The notes: generated by a model from the letters alone, not told the origin. A DNA stretch of 64,000 nt from RPQJ01 sp963731105 (GCA_963731105.1 CAVSUM010000011.1:186001-250000), one strand, 5' to 3'; counted from the stretch's first letter, positions 1-9,020 are shown. Numbers and translations: made by a program.

Positions 1-1
1 C

Positions 2-841
2 GACGAGGCGCAGTTCCTGCGACTGGCGGAGACCTCCGCGCGGCAAGCGCTGTCGATCGACCCGAACATCGGCGAGGCCCACGCCGTGCTGGCCCAGATG
101 AATGCCCAGCGGGGCGACCTGCTCGACGCCGAGTCGGGCTTCTTCTTTGCCATTTCGCTGGAGCCGAACGACCCGACACCGCACCACTGGTACTCGCTGC
201 TGCTCAATCGGGTGGGCCGCATCGACCGTGCGCTGGAGCAGGCGCGCCGGGCGCAGGAACTGGATCCCACGTCGGGCGTGATCGCTGCGAACCTGGCGAA
301 CGCCTACCTGACCAAGGGTGACGACGAACAGGCGCTGCGCTACGGGCGCCTGGCGCGCGAACTGGGCAACACCAAGGGTGCGTACGGCATCGAGACCACG
401 GTGGCGATACGCCGCGGCCAGTGGGACGAGGCTCGTCGCACCATCCTGCTGCAGGAGACCGTGCCAGCGGAGCTGCGTGAGGAAGCGCGCAAGTTCGTCG
501 ATGCGCTGGCCGACCCGAAGCTGCGTCCGCCGCTCGTCGCCGACATGCGCGCCATCGACCCGAAAATCTCCAGGCAGATCGACCTCGTGCAGCCGTACGT
601 GCAACTCGGCGAGGTCGACCTCGCGTACCAGATCATGTTCGATGCGCTGCGGACCGACCCGCAGTCGTGGCAGATGCACTGGGACATGGCCGGGGCCTGG
701 ATGTCGGAGGGTGCCGCGTTCCGCCGCGATCCGCGCTTCGCCGATTTCGCCGGTCGCATCGGCATGCTGGACTACTGGAAGCAGTACGGCTTCCCCGACA
801 GCTGCCGAGCCGGCGACACCACGCCGGTCGTCTGCTCCTGA
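2..841 (+). CDS. TPR-repeat protein, C-terminal part
   Basis: The reading frame is open from the first bases of the window, so the gene starts upstream and only about 279 residues are seen. It contains degenerate tetratricopeptide repeats (helix pairs with the usual small-residue spacing, for example around AHAVLAQMNAQRGDLLDAE and ANLANAYLTKGDDEQALRY), which act as protein-protein interaction scaffolds. The C-terminal tail, with a DYWKQYGFPDSC motif, resembles the end of CadC-like or cyclase-type regulators that carry a TPR domain behind an N-terminal output domain; that N-terminal part is not visible, so the function cannot be fixed. It ends 7 bp before mutY in the same direction. Confidence 0.8.
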   Translation, partial: DEAQFLRLAETSARQALSIDPNIGEAHAVLAQMNAQRGDLLDAESGFFFAISLEPNDPTPHHWYSLLLNRVGRIDRALEQARRAQELDPTSGVIAANLANAYLTKGDDEQALRYGRLARELGNTKGAYGIETTVAIRRGQWDEARRTILLQETVPAELREEARKFVDALADPKLRPPLVADMRAIDPKISRQIDLVQPYVQLGEVDLAYQIMFDALRTDPQSWQMHWDMAGAWMSEGAAFRRDPRFADFAGRIGMLDYWKQYGFPDSCRAGDTTPVVCS

Positions 842-848
842 GCGCCGC

Positions 849-1934
849 TTGAGCACCGACGCGGACCGGGACCAGCAGGCGCAGCGATTCGCGCCGCGAC
901 TGCTGCAGTGGTTCGAGAGTGGCGGCCGCAAGGACCTGCCGTGGCAGCGCGATCCGACCCCTTACCGCGTCTGGGTGTCGGAGATCATGCTGCAGCAGAC
1001 GCAGGTGGGGACCGCGATCCCGTACTACCACGCCTTCATGCAGCGCTTCCCCGACGTACGCGCGCTCGCGGCGGCGCCGCTCGACGAAGTGCTGCACCTG
1101 TGGTCAGGACTCGGCTACTACGCGCGCGCCCGCAACCTGCAGCGGGCCGCGCAGGCGATCGTCGCCCGGCACGGCGGCGAGTTTCCGCCGGGACTCGCGG
1201 CAGTCATGGCCCTGCCCGGCATCGGGCGCTCGACGGCCGGTGCGATCCTCGCGCTGTCGCGCGGCGAGCGGCACGCGATCCTCGACGGCAACGTCAAGCG
1301 CGTGCTGTCGCGCTGGTTCGGCGTGCGCGGCCATCCGGGCGAGCCAGCGGTGGAACGGCGGCTGTGGGATCTCGCCGAGGCGTGCACGCCGGAGCGGGAC
1401 GTCGCGCAGTACACCCAGGCGATCATGGATCTTGGCGCGATGGTCTGTACGCGCGCGCGTCCCGCTTGCCTGTTGTGCCCGGTGAATGGCGACTGCGTGG
1501 CCCGCGCGCACAACCTGCAGGACCAGTTGCCGGAGCCGCGGCCGCGCTTGGCACGGCCAGCGCGCGAGGCCTGGCTGGTGGTCGCGATGCGCGGGGGCCA
1601 CAAGGTGCTGCTCGAGCGCCGGCCGCCGAGCGGCCTGTGGGGCGGCATGTGGGGCCTGCCCGAGTTTCCGACGCGCGCGCACGCGCTGCAGTTCTGCAAA
1701 GAGCATCTGGTGGGCGCAGCTGCGCCGCACGCGGGCCGGTCGCTGCGGCATGCGTTCAGTCACTTCGACTTCGAGATGCACCCGCTGGTGGTGCACTGCC
1801 TGGGCAAGGCCGAGTCGCTGCGCGACGACGATCGATTCCTCTGGTACGACGTGCGCCGCCCGGCGAAGATCGGCCTGCCACGACCGATCGCCACGCTCGT
1901 GACGCGAGTCACCACGGACGAGGAGAGCGCCTGA
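849..1934 (+). CDS. mutY: Adenine DNA glycosylase MutY
   Basis: MutY removes adenine mispaired with 8-oxoguanine in base excision repair. The 361-residue product matches the family length (E. coli 350). Visible features in order: an HhH-GPD domain with the catalytic Glu in SEIMLQQTQV, the helix-hairpin-helix LPGIGRSTAGA, the catalytic Asp in ILDGNVKRV, the [4Fe-4S] loop with C-x6-C-x2-C-x5-C spacing (CTRARPACLLCPVNGDC), and a C-terminal NUDIX-like domain that reads 8-oxoG. The start chosen is TTG at 849, because the frame upstream overlaps the TPR gene without similarity to MutY. The next gene begins 1 bp after the stop, so the two are probably co-transcribed. Confidence 0.93.
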   Translation: MSTDADRDQQAQRFAPRLLQWFESGGRKDLPWQRDPTPYRVWVSEIMLQQTQVGTAIPYYHAFMQRFPDVRALAAAPLDEVLHLWSGLGYYARARNLQRAAQAIVARHGGEFPPGLAAVMALPGIGRSTAGAILALSRGERHAILDGNVKRVLSRWFGVRGHPGEPAVERRLWDLAEACTPERDVAQYTQAIMDLGAMVCTRARPACLLCPVNGDCVARAHNLQDQLPEPRPRLARPAREAWLVVAMRGGHKVLLERRPPSGLWGGMWGLPEFPTRAHALQFCKEHLVGAAAPHAGRSLRHAFSHFDFEMHPLVVHCLGKAESLRDDDRFLWYDVRRPAKIGLPRPIATLVTRVTTDEESA

Positions 1935-1935
1935 C

Positions 1936-2343
1936 ATGCCGAACGCGAGTGCACCGCTGCTGCCTCTCGCGCGACGCTGCATTGCGGCGGGCGCACTGCT
2001 GATGCTGCTCGGCGTGATGCTCGGCGCCTTCGGTGCGCACGCACTGCAGGGCCAGCTGAGCGCGAGGCAATTGGCGAGTTACCAGACCGGCGTGCAGTAC
2101 CAGCTGCTGCACGCGCTGGGCTTGCTGCTGCTCGGCGTCGTGGTGCAGCTGGCGGGCGAGCGCCCGCGCCTGCGCTGGGCGGCGCGGCTGATGCTGGCCG
2201 GCATCGTGCTGTTCAGCGGCTCGATTTACCTGATGGCCGCCGGCCTGCCGCGTGCCTTGGGGCTGGTGACGCCGCTGGGCGGCGTGTCGTTCATGGTGGC
2301 GTGGGCGCTGCTGGCGTGGGATTGCCGGCCCGGGCGCCGCTAG
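1936..2343 (+). CDS. DUF423 (YgdD-like) membrane protein
   Basis: A 135-residue integral membrane protein with about four hydrophobic segments. The stretch GAFGAHALQG followed by YQTGVQYQLLHALGLL is the hallmark of the DUF423/YgdD family, a conserved inner-membrane family without an established biochemical role. It follows mutY by one base, which suggests translational coupling. It converges on yggX, and the last 4 bases of the two genes overlap. Confidence 0.88.
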   Translation: MPNASAPLLPLARRCIAAGALLMLLGVMLGAFGAHALQGQLSARQLASYQTGVQYQLLHALGLLLLGVVVQLAGERPRLRWAARLMLAGIVLFSGSIYLMAAGLPRALGLVTPLGGVSFMVAWALLAWDCRPGRR

Positions 2344-2624
2344 CTTTCCGGCGGGCTTTCCGGCGCGACGTAGCCGTCGGGCTTACTCGCGCCACCGCCG
2401 AACAGGAACTTCTCCATCTCCTCGACCAGGAACTTGCGCGCCTTGGGATCGATCGGCGTCAGGCGATACTCGTTCATCAGCATCGTCTGGTGACGCACCC
2501 AGGCGCCCCAGGCTTCCTTCGAGATGCTGGCGTAAATGCGCTGCCCGAGCTCGCCCGGGTACGGAGCGCGGTCGAGGCCCTCGGCGTCGCGCTGCAGGTA
2601 GGTGCAGAAGACGGTGCGTGCCAT
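2340..2624 (-). CDS. yggX: Probable Fe(2+)-trafficking protein YggX
   Basis: A 94-residue cytosolic protein beginning MARTVFCTYLQRDAEGLD, the conserved YggX start with the single redox-relevant Cys7. YggX helps protect Fe-S clusters against oxidative damage and is thought to take part in iron handling. The conserved block ISKEAWGAWVRHQTMLMNEYRL is complete. A longer frame upstream exists but runs through the rraA gene in another frame, so the ATG at 2624 is preferred. It lies 10 bp downstream of rraA in the same direction, probably as one transcript. MutY, encoded opposite, is itself an Fe-S enzyme. Confidence 0.93.
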   Translation of the reverse strand: MARTVFCTYLQRDAEGLDRAPYPGELGQRIYASISKEAWGAWVRHQTMLMNEYRLTPIDPKARKFLVEEMEKFLFGGGASKPDGYVAPESPPES

Positions 2625-2634
2625 CGATCGGCCC

Positions 2635-3117
2635 TCAGTCGAGTGCGCGATGCGCCACGACCACGCCGTCCTCGTCCACGTAGACGTGGTCGCCGGGACG
2701 GAAGGTGGCGCCTGCGAAGCGCACCGGCATGTCGCGCTCACCCTCGCCGCGCTTGTCGCTGCGCAGCGGCATGGTGCCGAGGGCGCGGATCCCCAGGTCG
2801 AGCTGGCCAAGTTCAGCGGAGTCGCGGATGCAGCCGTAGAGGATGACGCCGGCCCAGCCGTTCTTCACGGCAGCCAGCCCGAGGTTGCCGCCGAACAGTG
2901 CGCGCCGGCGCGAGCCGCCGCCGTCCACCACCAGGACCCGTCCGGCACCCGGGCTCTCGACGGCTTCCTTGACGCGCGAATTGTCCTCGAAGCAGCGCAC
3001 CGTGCTCACGGCGCCCGCGAACGCGGGCCGGCCGCCGTACAGCTGGAACAGCGGCTCGCACACCTGCAGTTCTTCGGCGTGCGCGTCGCACAGGTCGGCG
3101 GTGGCCTTGGAGGACAT
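2635..3117 (-). CDS. rraA: RraA family protein (RNase E activity regulator A-like)
   Basis: A 160-residue protein of the RraA family (E. coli RraA is 161). RraA binds RNase E and dampens mRNA decay; some homologues are instead aldolases of the HMG/CHA type. Conserved signatures are seen: DLCDAH near the start, the GRVLVVDGGGSRRRALFGGN glycine-rich segment and GCIRDS. The ATG at 3117 is chosen because it aligns with the family start. A perfect -10 hexamer lies about 29 nt upstream. Upstream of yggX, with which it probably forms an operon. Confidence 0.85.
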   Translation of the reverse strand: MSSKATADLCDAHAEELQVCEPLFQLYGGRPAFAGAVSTVRCFEDNSRVKEAVESPGAGRVLVVDGGGSRRRALFGGNLGLAAVKNGWAGVILYGCIRDSAELGQLDLGIRALGTMPLRSDKRGEGERDMPVRFAGATFRPGDHVYVDEDGVVVAHRALD

Positions 3118-3145
3118 CGGGCAGCTCCGATCGAGAGGGACAGGG

Positions 3146-3151
3146 ATTATA
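3146..3151 (-). promoter_or_regulatory. -10 box upstream of rraA
   Basis: On the minus strand this reads TATAAT, a perfect sigma-70 -10 element, giving a leader of about 22 nt to the rraA start at 3117. No convincing -35 box is present at 16-18 bp, so the promoter would be -10 driven. Assignment is from sequence only. Confidence 0.45.
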
Positions 3152-3161
3152 GGCTGCAGAA

Positions 3162-3190
3162 GGGCGGCAGGACTCCACGCCCTGCCGCCC
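3162..3190 (-). terminator. Hairpin behind hsp20, possible terminator
   Basis: A perfect 10-bp GC-rich stem (GGGCGGCAGG with CCTGCCGCCC, 9-nt loop) lies 33 bp downstream of the hsp20 stop. The following T-tract is poor (TTCTG), so it may be a weak intrinsic terminator or simply an mRNA 3' end structure separating hsp20 from rraA. Confidence 0.5.
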
Positions 3191-3222
3191 CTCCTGCGAG
3201 TCACGCAGTCACTAGTCACGAA

Positions 3223-3669
3223 TCACTGAATCGTGATCTGCCGCGGCTGCGGCTGCACCACCTTCTGCTTCGGGATGTGGATCAGGATCACGCCATCGCG
3301 GCTCTCGGCCCGGATGCCCTGCTCGTCGGCATTCTCCGGCAGCGAGAAGCGGCGCGCGAAGCTGCCGAAGGCACGCTCGACGCGGTGCAGCTTCTCGGTG
3401 TCCGCGCGCTGCTCCCGCTTGCGCTCGCCGGAAAGAGTGAGCACGCCGTCCTGCACGGTGATGCTGACGTCCTCCTTGCGCACCTCGGGCAGGTCGGCCT
3501 CGATCAGGTACTCGCCCTCCGTCTCACTCACGTCCGCTGCCGGCGCCCAGTCGCAGGCCGCGCGGCCCTCGCCCGCGGCCGCGTTCGGCCAGCGGCGCAG
3601 GGTCTCGGCCACGAAACGATTGAAGACGTCGTCCACGTCGCGGAACGGCTCCCACTTGATGACACGCAT
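3223..3669 (-). CDS. Hsp20 family small heat shock protein
   Basis: A 148-residue small heat shock protein, an ATP-independent holdase that keeps unfolding proteins soluble. It has a short N-terminal arm (MRVIKWEPFRDVDDVFNRF), a central alpha-crystallin domain from about residue 45 to 135 (DLPEVRKEDVSITVQDGVLTL, FARRFSLPENAD) and the C-terminal I-x-I oligomerisation motif in QITIQ. The start at 3669 is supported by a strong AGGAGG Shine-Dalgarno sequence just upstream. It stands alone between glgP and rraA. Confidence 0.92.
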   Translation of the reverse strand: MRVIKWEPFRDVDDVFNRFVAETLRRWPNAAAGEGRAACDWAPAADVSETEGEYLIEADLPEVRKEDVSITVQDGVLTLSGERKREQRADTEKLHRVERAFGSFARRFSLPENADEQGIRAESRDGVILIHIPKQKVVQPQPRQITIQ

Positions 3670-3756
3670 GCTGATCCTCCTCTGGTCAGGGGCCGCCCCT
3701 GCGGCGCCCACTTGCCGCCCTAGATGTGAGCGGCCGGCGGGGTTTCAAGGGGGGCA

Positions 3757-6291
3757 TCAGGCGGGGTACCAGCTGATGAAGCGCGTCTCGGCCGGGACCA
3801 TGGCCTCTGCATGGGCGGGGACCACCCGCGGGGTGTAGTCGCCGGCCGGCCGGCCGTTGGGCACGGTGGCGACGTACAGGAATCCGCCGGCCGAACCGCT
3901 GAGCGGGTGGTCGGGGCGCAGGGGCACGCGCTCTGCAGGCGAACCCGGGCGCGGCTCGGCGTACAACTCGACGCGGACGGTATCCGGTGCCAGCTCGCCC
4001 AGGTACACCTGCACGCGGAAGGCCTGCCCGTCCGCGGCGGGCGCGACCTCGAGGTTGCCCCAGTGGATGCCAGGCCAGCGATGGTGCAGCTCGTGCATCC
4101 ACTGCCGCAGCTCGCGCGCCACGCGCAGGTCGTGCTCGGTGCGGCGGCGGAAGCTGCCGGCCGCCGGCAGGTACAGGTGCTCGAGGTACTCCGCGAGCAT
4201 GCGATTGCTGCTGAAGCGCGGCGTGAGGCGCGACAGGCTGGCGCGGATCCGCGCGACCCAGGCGCGGGGAATGCCGTCGGCGTCGCGATCGTAGAACTCC
4301 GGCACCACCTGCTGCTCGAGCAACTGGTAGAGCTGCTCGGTTTCCGCGGCGTCCCAACCGGGCTCGAAGTGCTCGCGGCCGTCGCCGATCGCCCAGCCGA
4401 GCTCCGGCGCGTACGCCTCGGCCCACCAGCCGTCGAGCTCGGAGAGGTTGAGCCCGCCGTTCACCAGCACCTTCATGCCGCTGGTGCCGCTGGCCTCCCA
4501 CGGCCGGCGCGGCGTGTTGATCCACACGTCCACGCCCTGCACGAGGGTCTCGGCGAGCGCCATGTCGTAGTCCTCGAGGAACACGGCCCGGGCGCGCACG
4601 TCGGCGCGGTGCACGAACCCGGCCCATTGCTGCACGAAGCTGCGGCCCAGCTCGTCGCGCGGATGCGCCTTGCCGGCGATCAGCAGCTGCACCGGTCGCG
4701 ACGGATGGGTGAGCAGCCGCGCCAGTCGCTCCGGCTGCGACAGCAGCATCGCCGGGCGCTTGTACTCGGTGAAGCGGCGCGCGAAGCCGAGCGTGAGCAC
4801 GTTCGGGTCGAGCACGTCGTGCGCCAGTGCCGCCGTGTGCTCGCCCTCGCCACGCTGGTTCAGCTGGCGCTGCAGCCGGCGACGCGAGTAGTCGACGAGG
4901 TCGCGCCGCTCCATGCCGCGGAAGTCCCACAGCTGCGCGTCGCTGAGTTGTGCCACCGCTGCGGGCAGCCGCTCGTGCGCGCCCAGCCAGCGCTCCTTGC
5001 CGCATGCCTCGGTCCACAGGCGGTCGGCCCACGGCGAGTCCCACGACGGTACGTGCACGCCGTTGGTGACGTGGCTCACCGGCACTTCGGGCTCCGGCCA
5101 GCGCGGATACAGCGGCGCGAAGATGCGGCGGCTGACGCGGCCGTGCAGCTCGCTCACGCCGTTGCTGCGCGCGCAGCCGCGCGCCGCGAGGTACGCCATG
5201 TTGAACGGCTCGGCGCGATCAGCCGGGTTGGCACGCCCGAGCCCGAGCAGCTGGTCGGGCTGCAGCCCGCAGTGGCGCGCGTAGTCGACGCCGTATTTCT
5301 GCGCCAGCGGCAGCGGGAAGGTGTCGAACGCCGCGGCCACGGGCGTGTGGGTGGTGAACACGTTGCCGCCGCGCGTCGCCCACAGCGCGGTGAAGAAGTC
5401 GCAGTCCCGGGTGCGGGCGAAGCGTCGCGCACGCTCGATGGTGGCGAGCGCGGCGTGGCCTTCGTTGAGGTGGCACACGTCGACCTCGTGGCCGAGCGCC
5501 TCGAGCGCGCGCCAGCCGCCGACGCCGAGCACGATCTCCTGCATCAGCCGCGCCTCGTTGTCGCCCCCGTACAGCTTGGCGGTGATGCCGCGGTCGAACG
5601 GTGAGTTGAGCGGGTCGTCGCTGTCGAGCAGGTAGAGCGGCACGCGGCCGACGCGCGCCTGCCAGATGCGTACGCGCAGGTCGCGCCCGGGCAGCTCGAG
5701 CTGGATCCGCAACGGCGTGCCGTCGTCGTCGGTGACGAGCTGCACCGGCAGCGACTCGTGCGAGTTGACCGCGTAGACCTCGAGCTGCGCGCCGCGCGTG
5801 TCCAGCATCTGCCGGAAATAGCCCTCGCGGTAGAACAGGCCGACGGCCACCAGCGGCACGCCGAGGTCGCTCGCGGTCTTGAGGTGGTCCCCGGCCAGCA
5901 CGCCGAGGCCGCCTGAATACAGCGGCAGCGCGTCGGTGATGCCGTATTCCATGCTGAAGTACGCGATCAGCGGCGGCGGATCGAGCCGGCAGGTCTGCTG
6001 GAACCAGCCGGGCCGCGACAGGTACTCGGCCTCCTGCCGATCGAGGCGCCGCACGCGCTCGACGAACTCGGGGTCGCGCGCCAGTTCCTCGAGGCGGCTG
6101 CGCGGCGTGTTCTGCAGCACCAGGATGGGGTTGCGGGTCTGCAGCCAGACCTCGGCGTTGCACGCTTCCCACAACCGGTCCGCGGCGTGGTTCCACACCC
6201 AGCGCAGGTTGAACGCGAGCCGCACCATCGGCGCCAGCGGTGGCGGCAACTGGGCGGCGAGGGCGTAGGGCCGATCGGCCACCATGGCCAT
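3757..6291 (-). CDS. glgP: Alpha-glucan (glycogen/maltodextrin) phosphorylase
   Basis: An 844-residue cytosolic phosphorylase of the short alpha-glucan family (TIGR02094-like, with the N-terminal DUF3417 region), which releases glucose 1-phosphate from alpha-1,4-glucans with PLP. Evidence: the N-terminal segment FNLRWVWNHAADRLWEAC, substrate site YFSMEYGITDALPLYSGGLG, HLNEGHAAL, the central FARRFTEYKRP, and the PLP-lysine motif ASGTSGMKV with the Lys near residue 607, followed by NLSELDGWW. Length is typical for this subfamily. No other glycogen genes are adjacent, so whether it uses stored or imported glucan is open. It follows the HiPIP terminator. Confidence 0.92.
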   Translation of the reverse strand: MAMVADRPYALAAQLPPPLAPMVRLAFNLRWVWNHAADRLWEACNAEVWLQTRNPILVLQNTPRSRLEELARDPEFVERVRRLDRQEAEYLSRPGWFQQTCRLDPPPLIAYFSMEYGITDALPLYSGGLGVLAGDHLKTASDLGVPLVAVGLFYREGYFRQMLDTRGAQLEVYAVNSHESLPVQLVTDDDGTPLRIQLELPGRDLRVRIWQARVGRVPLYLLDSDDPLNSPFDRGITAKLYGGDNEARLMQEIVLGVGGWRALEALGHEVDVCHLNEGHAALATIERARRFARTRDCDFFTALWATRGGNVFTTHTPVAAAFDTFPLPLAQKYGVDYARHCGLQPDQLLGLGRANPADRAEPFNMAYLAARGCARSNGVSELHGRVSRRIFAPLYPRWPEPEVPVSHVTNGVHVPSWDSPWADRLWTEACGKERWLGAHERLPAAVAQLSDAQLWDFRGMERRDLVDYSRRRLQRQLNQRGEGEHTAALAHDVLDPNVLTLGFARRFTEYKRPAMLLSQPERLARLLTHPSRPVQLLIAGKAHPRDELGRSFVQQWAGFVHRADVRARAVFLEDYDMALAETLVQGVDVWINTPRRPWEASGTSGMKVLVNGGLNLSELDGWWAEAYAPELGWAIGDGREHFEPGWDAAETEQLYQLLEQQVVPEFYDRDADGIPRAWVARIRASLSRLTPRFSSNRMLAEYLEHLYLPAAGSFRRRTEHDLRVARELRQWMHELHHRWPGIHWGNLEVAPAADGQAFRVQVYLGELAPDTVRVELYAEPRPGSPAERVPLRPDHPLSGSAGGFLYVATVPNGRPAGDYTPRVVPAHAEAMVPAETRFISWYPA

Positions 6292-6303
6292 GGTCTCCGG
6301 CTG

Positions 6304-6345
6304 GAAAAGAAAACGGCGCGGCCGGTTGCCCGGTCGCGCCGTCGT
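6304..6345 (-). terminator. Intrinsic terminator behind the HiPIP gene
   Basis: Read on the minus strand, a 13-bp stem with one mismatch (ACGGCGCGACCGG against CCGGCCGCGCCGT, GCAA tetraloop-like turn) is followed directly by TTTTCTTTT. It lies 23 bp after the HiPIP stop and just before the glgP ribosome binding region. Confidence 0.8.
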
Positions 6346-6368
6346 TCAGGCTGCGACAGTGCGGGCGG

Positions 6369-6702
6369 CTACGGACGCTTCACGAAGACCTTGCACCAGC
6401 CGTTCGCGGCCACGTTGCGACCGGCGAAGATGTTGCACGGAATCTTCGCGCCCTTCTCCTTGCCGGCCGGCACCTGCAGGCAGATCGCACAATGCTGGCC
6501 CGGCTTGAAGTTCGGGTTGGCCTTGGGGTCGACCTTGGAGGCGTCGACCACGTAGCCGAGGCTCTTGGCCTGCGGCTCGTTCGGATCGACGTTCGGGCTG
6601 GCCGCTTCGGCACGACCGAGGATGGCGGTGACCGGGAACGGCCGCGACGCCGATCAGTGCGCCCTTCAGCAGGTCGCGACGGGGAATCTTGCGCTCGGAC
6701 AT
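6369..6702 (-). CDS. High-potential iron-sulfur protein (HiPIP), frameshifted as read
   Basis: HiPIPs are small periplasmic [4Fe-4S] electron carriers that donate to reaction centres or terminal oxidases. The start at 6702 gives a Tat signal (SERKIPRRDLLKGALIGVAA, twin Arg), and the C-terminal part has the full cluster pattern C-x2-C (HCAIC), then C (IPCNIF) and C (NGWCKVF), so all four ligands are present. Between them the frame changes: the tract read as GGG at 6634-6636 has one base too many. Removing it joins the halves as VPVTAILGRAEAAS and gives 110 residues, normal for the family. A sequence error is likelier than decay because both halves are well conserved. It is transcribed alone, with a terminator behind it and a Fur-like box 140 bp upstream. 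Confidence 0.88.
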
Positions 6703-6840
6703 GGACAACTCTCCTGCAGACAGGGATCGGAGGAAACTACCGCAGATTATTCTACGCGGTGGCACTACCTAGGACAGCGCGCTTTCGGCGGGGTTGCATC
6801 GCGAGGACGACGATTTGAAGATCAGACGTGCAGGGCTCCC

Positions 6841-6859
6841 GATGAGAATCATTCTCGAC
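6841..6859. promoter_or_regulatory. Fur-box-like palindrome
   Basis: GATGAGAATCATTCTCGAC contains the 13-bp perfect palindrome GAGAATCATTCTC, a close match to proteobacterial Fur operators. It lies in the divergent region between HiPIP (start 6702) and the flippase-like gene (start 6905), 46 bp before the latter. Iron control of one or both genes is an inference. Confidence 0.65.
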
Positions 6860-6904
6860 TGCATCGTCGGTGCTGGAAAGTCTTCGCCCCCCTAGAATCG
6901 GACC

Positions 6905-7900
6905 ATGCCCGACCCACGACGCCACCGGCTGAAGAAGACCCTCGGCGTCATCGCCAGCGTGGCCATCGCGACACTGGCGGGCTATGTGCTGTGGCGAACG
7001 TTCCAGCGCATCAGCTTCGCCGACGTGCTGGCGCGCATAGTTGCGACGCCGCGCGACACGCTGCTGCTCGCGGCGGCTTGCGCTGCCGGCGCGTATGCGG
7101 TCCTGGCCGCCTACGAAGTGGTCGTGGTGCGTTACGTCAAGCACTGTATCGGTCGTGCCAAGCCGGTGCTCACGGCCCTGATCGCCTTTCCGGTCGGCCA
7201 CGCCATGGGGCAACAGCTGTTGAGCGGCAGCGCGCTGCGCTACCGGATGTACGCGCCGGCGGGTTTCAGCGCGATGGAGGTCGGTGCCACGGTGCTGTTG
7301 TGCGGCTTGCCGTATGCGCTCGCCTTCGGCCTGCTGCTCGACCTGTCGCTGGTGTTCGGCGCCGAGAAGCTCGCGCCGCTGTTCCGCATCTCGAGCCAGT
7401 GGCTGTTCGCGCTCGGTTGCGTGGGACTGGCCAAGGACGTCGCCTACCTGCTGTTCATCCGGCTGCGCAAGGCGCCGATCCGGCTCGGCGGCTGGTCCGT
7501 GAACCTGCCGACCCTGCGCCTGACGTGGCTGCAGCTCGCCGTCGGCATCACGGACATCATGCTGATCGCCGCGGTGCTCTACCTGCTGCTGCCCGACAGC
7601 GCGCGGATCGGCTTCCTGCCGTTCATCGCCGTGTACCTCGCGAGCGTGCTGGCGGGCGTGCTGAGCCACGTGCCGGCCGGGCTCGGGGTGCTGGAGTCGA
7701 TGTTGCTGCTGCTGATGCCGCAGGTGCCGCCCGAGCAGCTGCTCGCCGCGGTGCTCACTTACCGGGCGATCTACGAAGTGATACCGCTGGTGATCGCACT
7801 CGCACTGTGGGGGAGCTACGAGCTGGTCGCGCGCGACGGCGCGCGCAGCCGATTGATGCGCCAGGCCGTGGCGCCGGGGCAGCCCCCGACGCTGCCCTGA
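6905..7900 (+). CDS. Lysylphosphatidylglycerol synthase TM-region/UPF0104 membrane protein
   Basis: A 331-residue inner-membrane protein with about 8 hydrophobic helices, matching the flippase-like transmembrane domain found at the N terminus of MprF (PF03706 type) without the aminoacyltransferase half. Characteristic segments are QQLLSGSALRYRMY and the late VLSHVPAGLGVLESMLLLL. Stand-alone members are thought to move lipids or glycolipids across the membrane, but the substrate is unknown. A Fur-like palindrome sits 46 bp upstream, so iron-responsive expression is possible. It converges with the following FAD oxidoreductase, only 5 bp apart. Confidence 0.8.
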   Translation: MPDPRRHRLKKTLGVIASVAIATLAGYVLWRTFQRISFADVLARIVATPRDTLLLAAACAAGAYAVLAAYEVVVVRYVKHCIGRAKPVLTALIAFPVGHAMGQQLLSGSALRYRMYAPAGFSAMEVGATVLLCGLPYALAFGLLLDLSLVFGAEKLAPLFRISSQWLFALGCVGLAKDVAYLLFIRLRKAPIRLGGWSVNLPTLRLTWLQLAVGITDIMLIAAVLYLLLPDSARIGFLPFIAVYLASVLAGVLSHVPAGLGVLESMLLLLMPQVPPEQLLAAVLTYRAIYEVIPLVIALALWGSYELVARDGARSRLMRQAVAPGQPPTLP

Positions 7901-7905
7901 GCGGT

Positions 7906-8911
7906 TCAGCGTATCGACGCGGGCGAGGCGAGTCCCACCATCGGCAGCAGCGAGTGAGCCAGCGCGCGGCCGCTGTCGAACGCGGCCTCGACCCGCGGTG
8001 CCGTGCACCAGTCGCCGCAGGCGCCGGCCGCGCTCTCCTCGTCCACCAGGCAGGGCAGGCCGAGCGGCTGCTGCACCAGCGCGTGCCGCCAGCGGTGCGC
8101 CTGCAGGTGCACCGGCACCGGCAGCTTCGATCCCATGGCCGTTGCGAACTCGTGCAGCATCAGTTGCGCGACCTCGCGCGCGTCGGCCTCGAGGTGCTGG
8201 CGCGACCAGTCGACCGACGCGTGCACGACCCAGCACTGTGGCCCGGCCGGCCGCTGTGGCTTGCTCGAGTCACACCCAGCCCAGGTGATCGGGCCGCGAC
8301 TCCAGCGCCGCACGTCGGCGCCGCCGTCGAGCGGTGTCTCGAAGGCCATCATCGCGGCCCAGCACGGCGCCATCTGCACCTCGGTCAGCCGGTGAAAGGC
8401 GCGGCCGTGCGGCCCGAGCAGCGTCAGTGCCTGGGGCGCGGGCACGGCGACCGCAATCGCGTTGAAGATCTGGTTCGGCCGCCCGGAGTCGGTCTGCAGC
8501 TCCCAGCCGCGCTGGCTCTGGATCAGCTCGTGCACGCCGACGCCGCTCTGCAGGTCGATGTTGCGCGTCAGCGGCCGCACCAGCGGCGCTCATGCCCGGT
8601 CGCCCCACGTGCCAGTCGTCGATGGGGGTGTCCAGCAGTCGCTCGTCCTCGAGGATGCGCGGCGACCAGCGCGACAGCACGCCGGCACGCGCTGCGGTCT
8701 CCAGGTAGCGCACGAACGGGCGGTGACGCGCGGTGATGTACTGCGCGCCGTGGTCGAAGGCGAAGTTGCCCTGGCGGCGGGTGCCGAGCCGGCCGCCCAG
8801 GCCGCGCGACCGTTCGAACAGCGTGACCTGGGCGTCGGCCCGCGCCAGCTCGCGCGCGCAGGCCAGGCCCGCGATGCCCGCGCCGATCACGGCGATGCGT
8901 ACTGCGTCCAT
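7906..8911 (-). CDS. FAD/NAD(P)-dependent amine oxidase-like (renalase-like) oxidoreductase, frameshifted as read
   Basis: The N-terminal half starts with a dinucleotide-binding motif (IAVIGAGIAGLACARELARA) and the FAD-contacting ERSRGLGGRLGTRR, then FAFDHGAQYITAR, typical of renalase-like flavoproteins. The C-terminal half (from about PLTRNIDLQSGV to GRALAHSLLPMVGLASPASIR) continues the same fold but in another frame. The switch lies at about 8585-8590, where one extra base in a GCCGC tract breaks the join GMSALVRPLTR. Corrected length is 334 residues, typical of the family. Substrate unknown. Probably an error in the sequence rather than a dead gene. Confidence 0.82.
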
Positions 8912-9020
8912 TCCACTGCTCCCACCCAGCCCGGCGCTAGTGTAGGGCCATCGGCCGGCGATCCGGCAGTGTTCGGCGCGCGGTGAGGCCCGATCGTGAC
9001 CCCGGTCTCGACTTGCAGGA

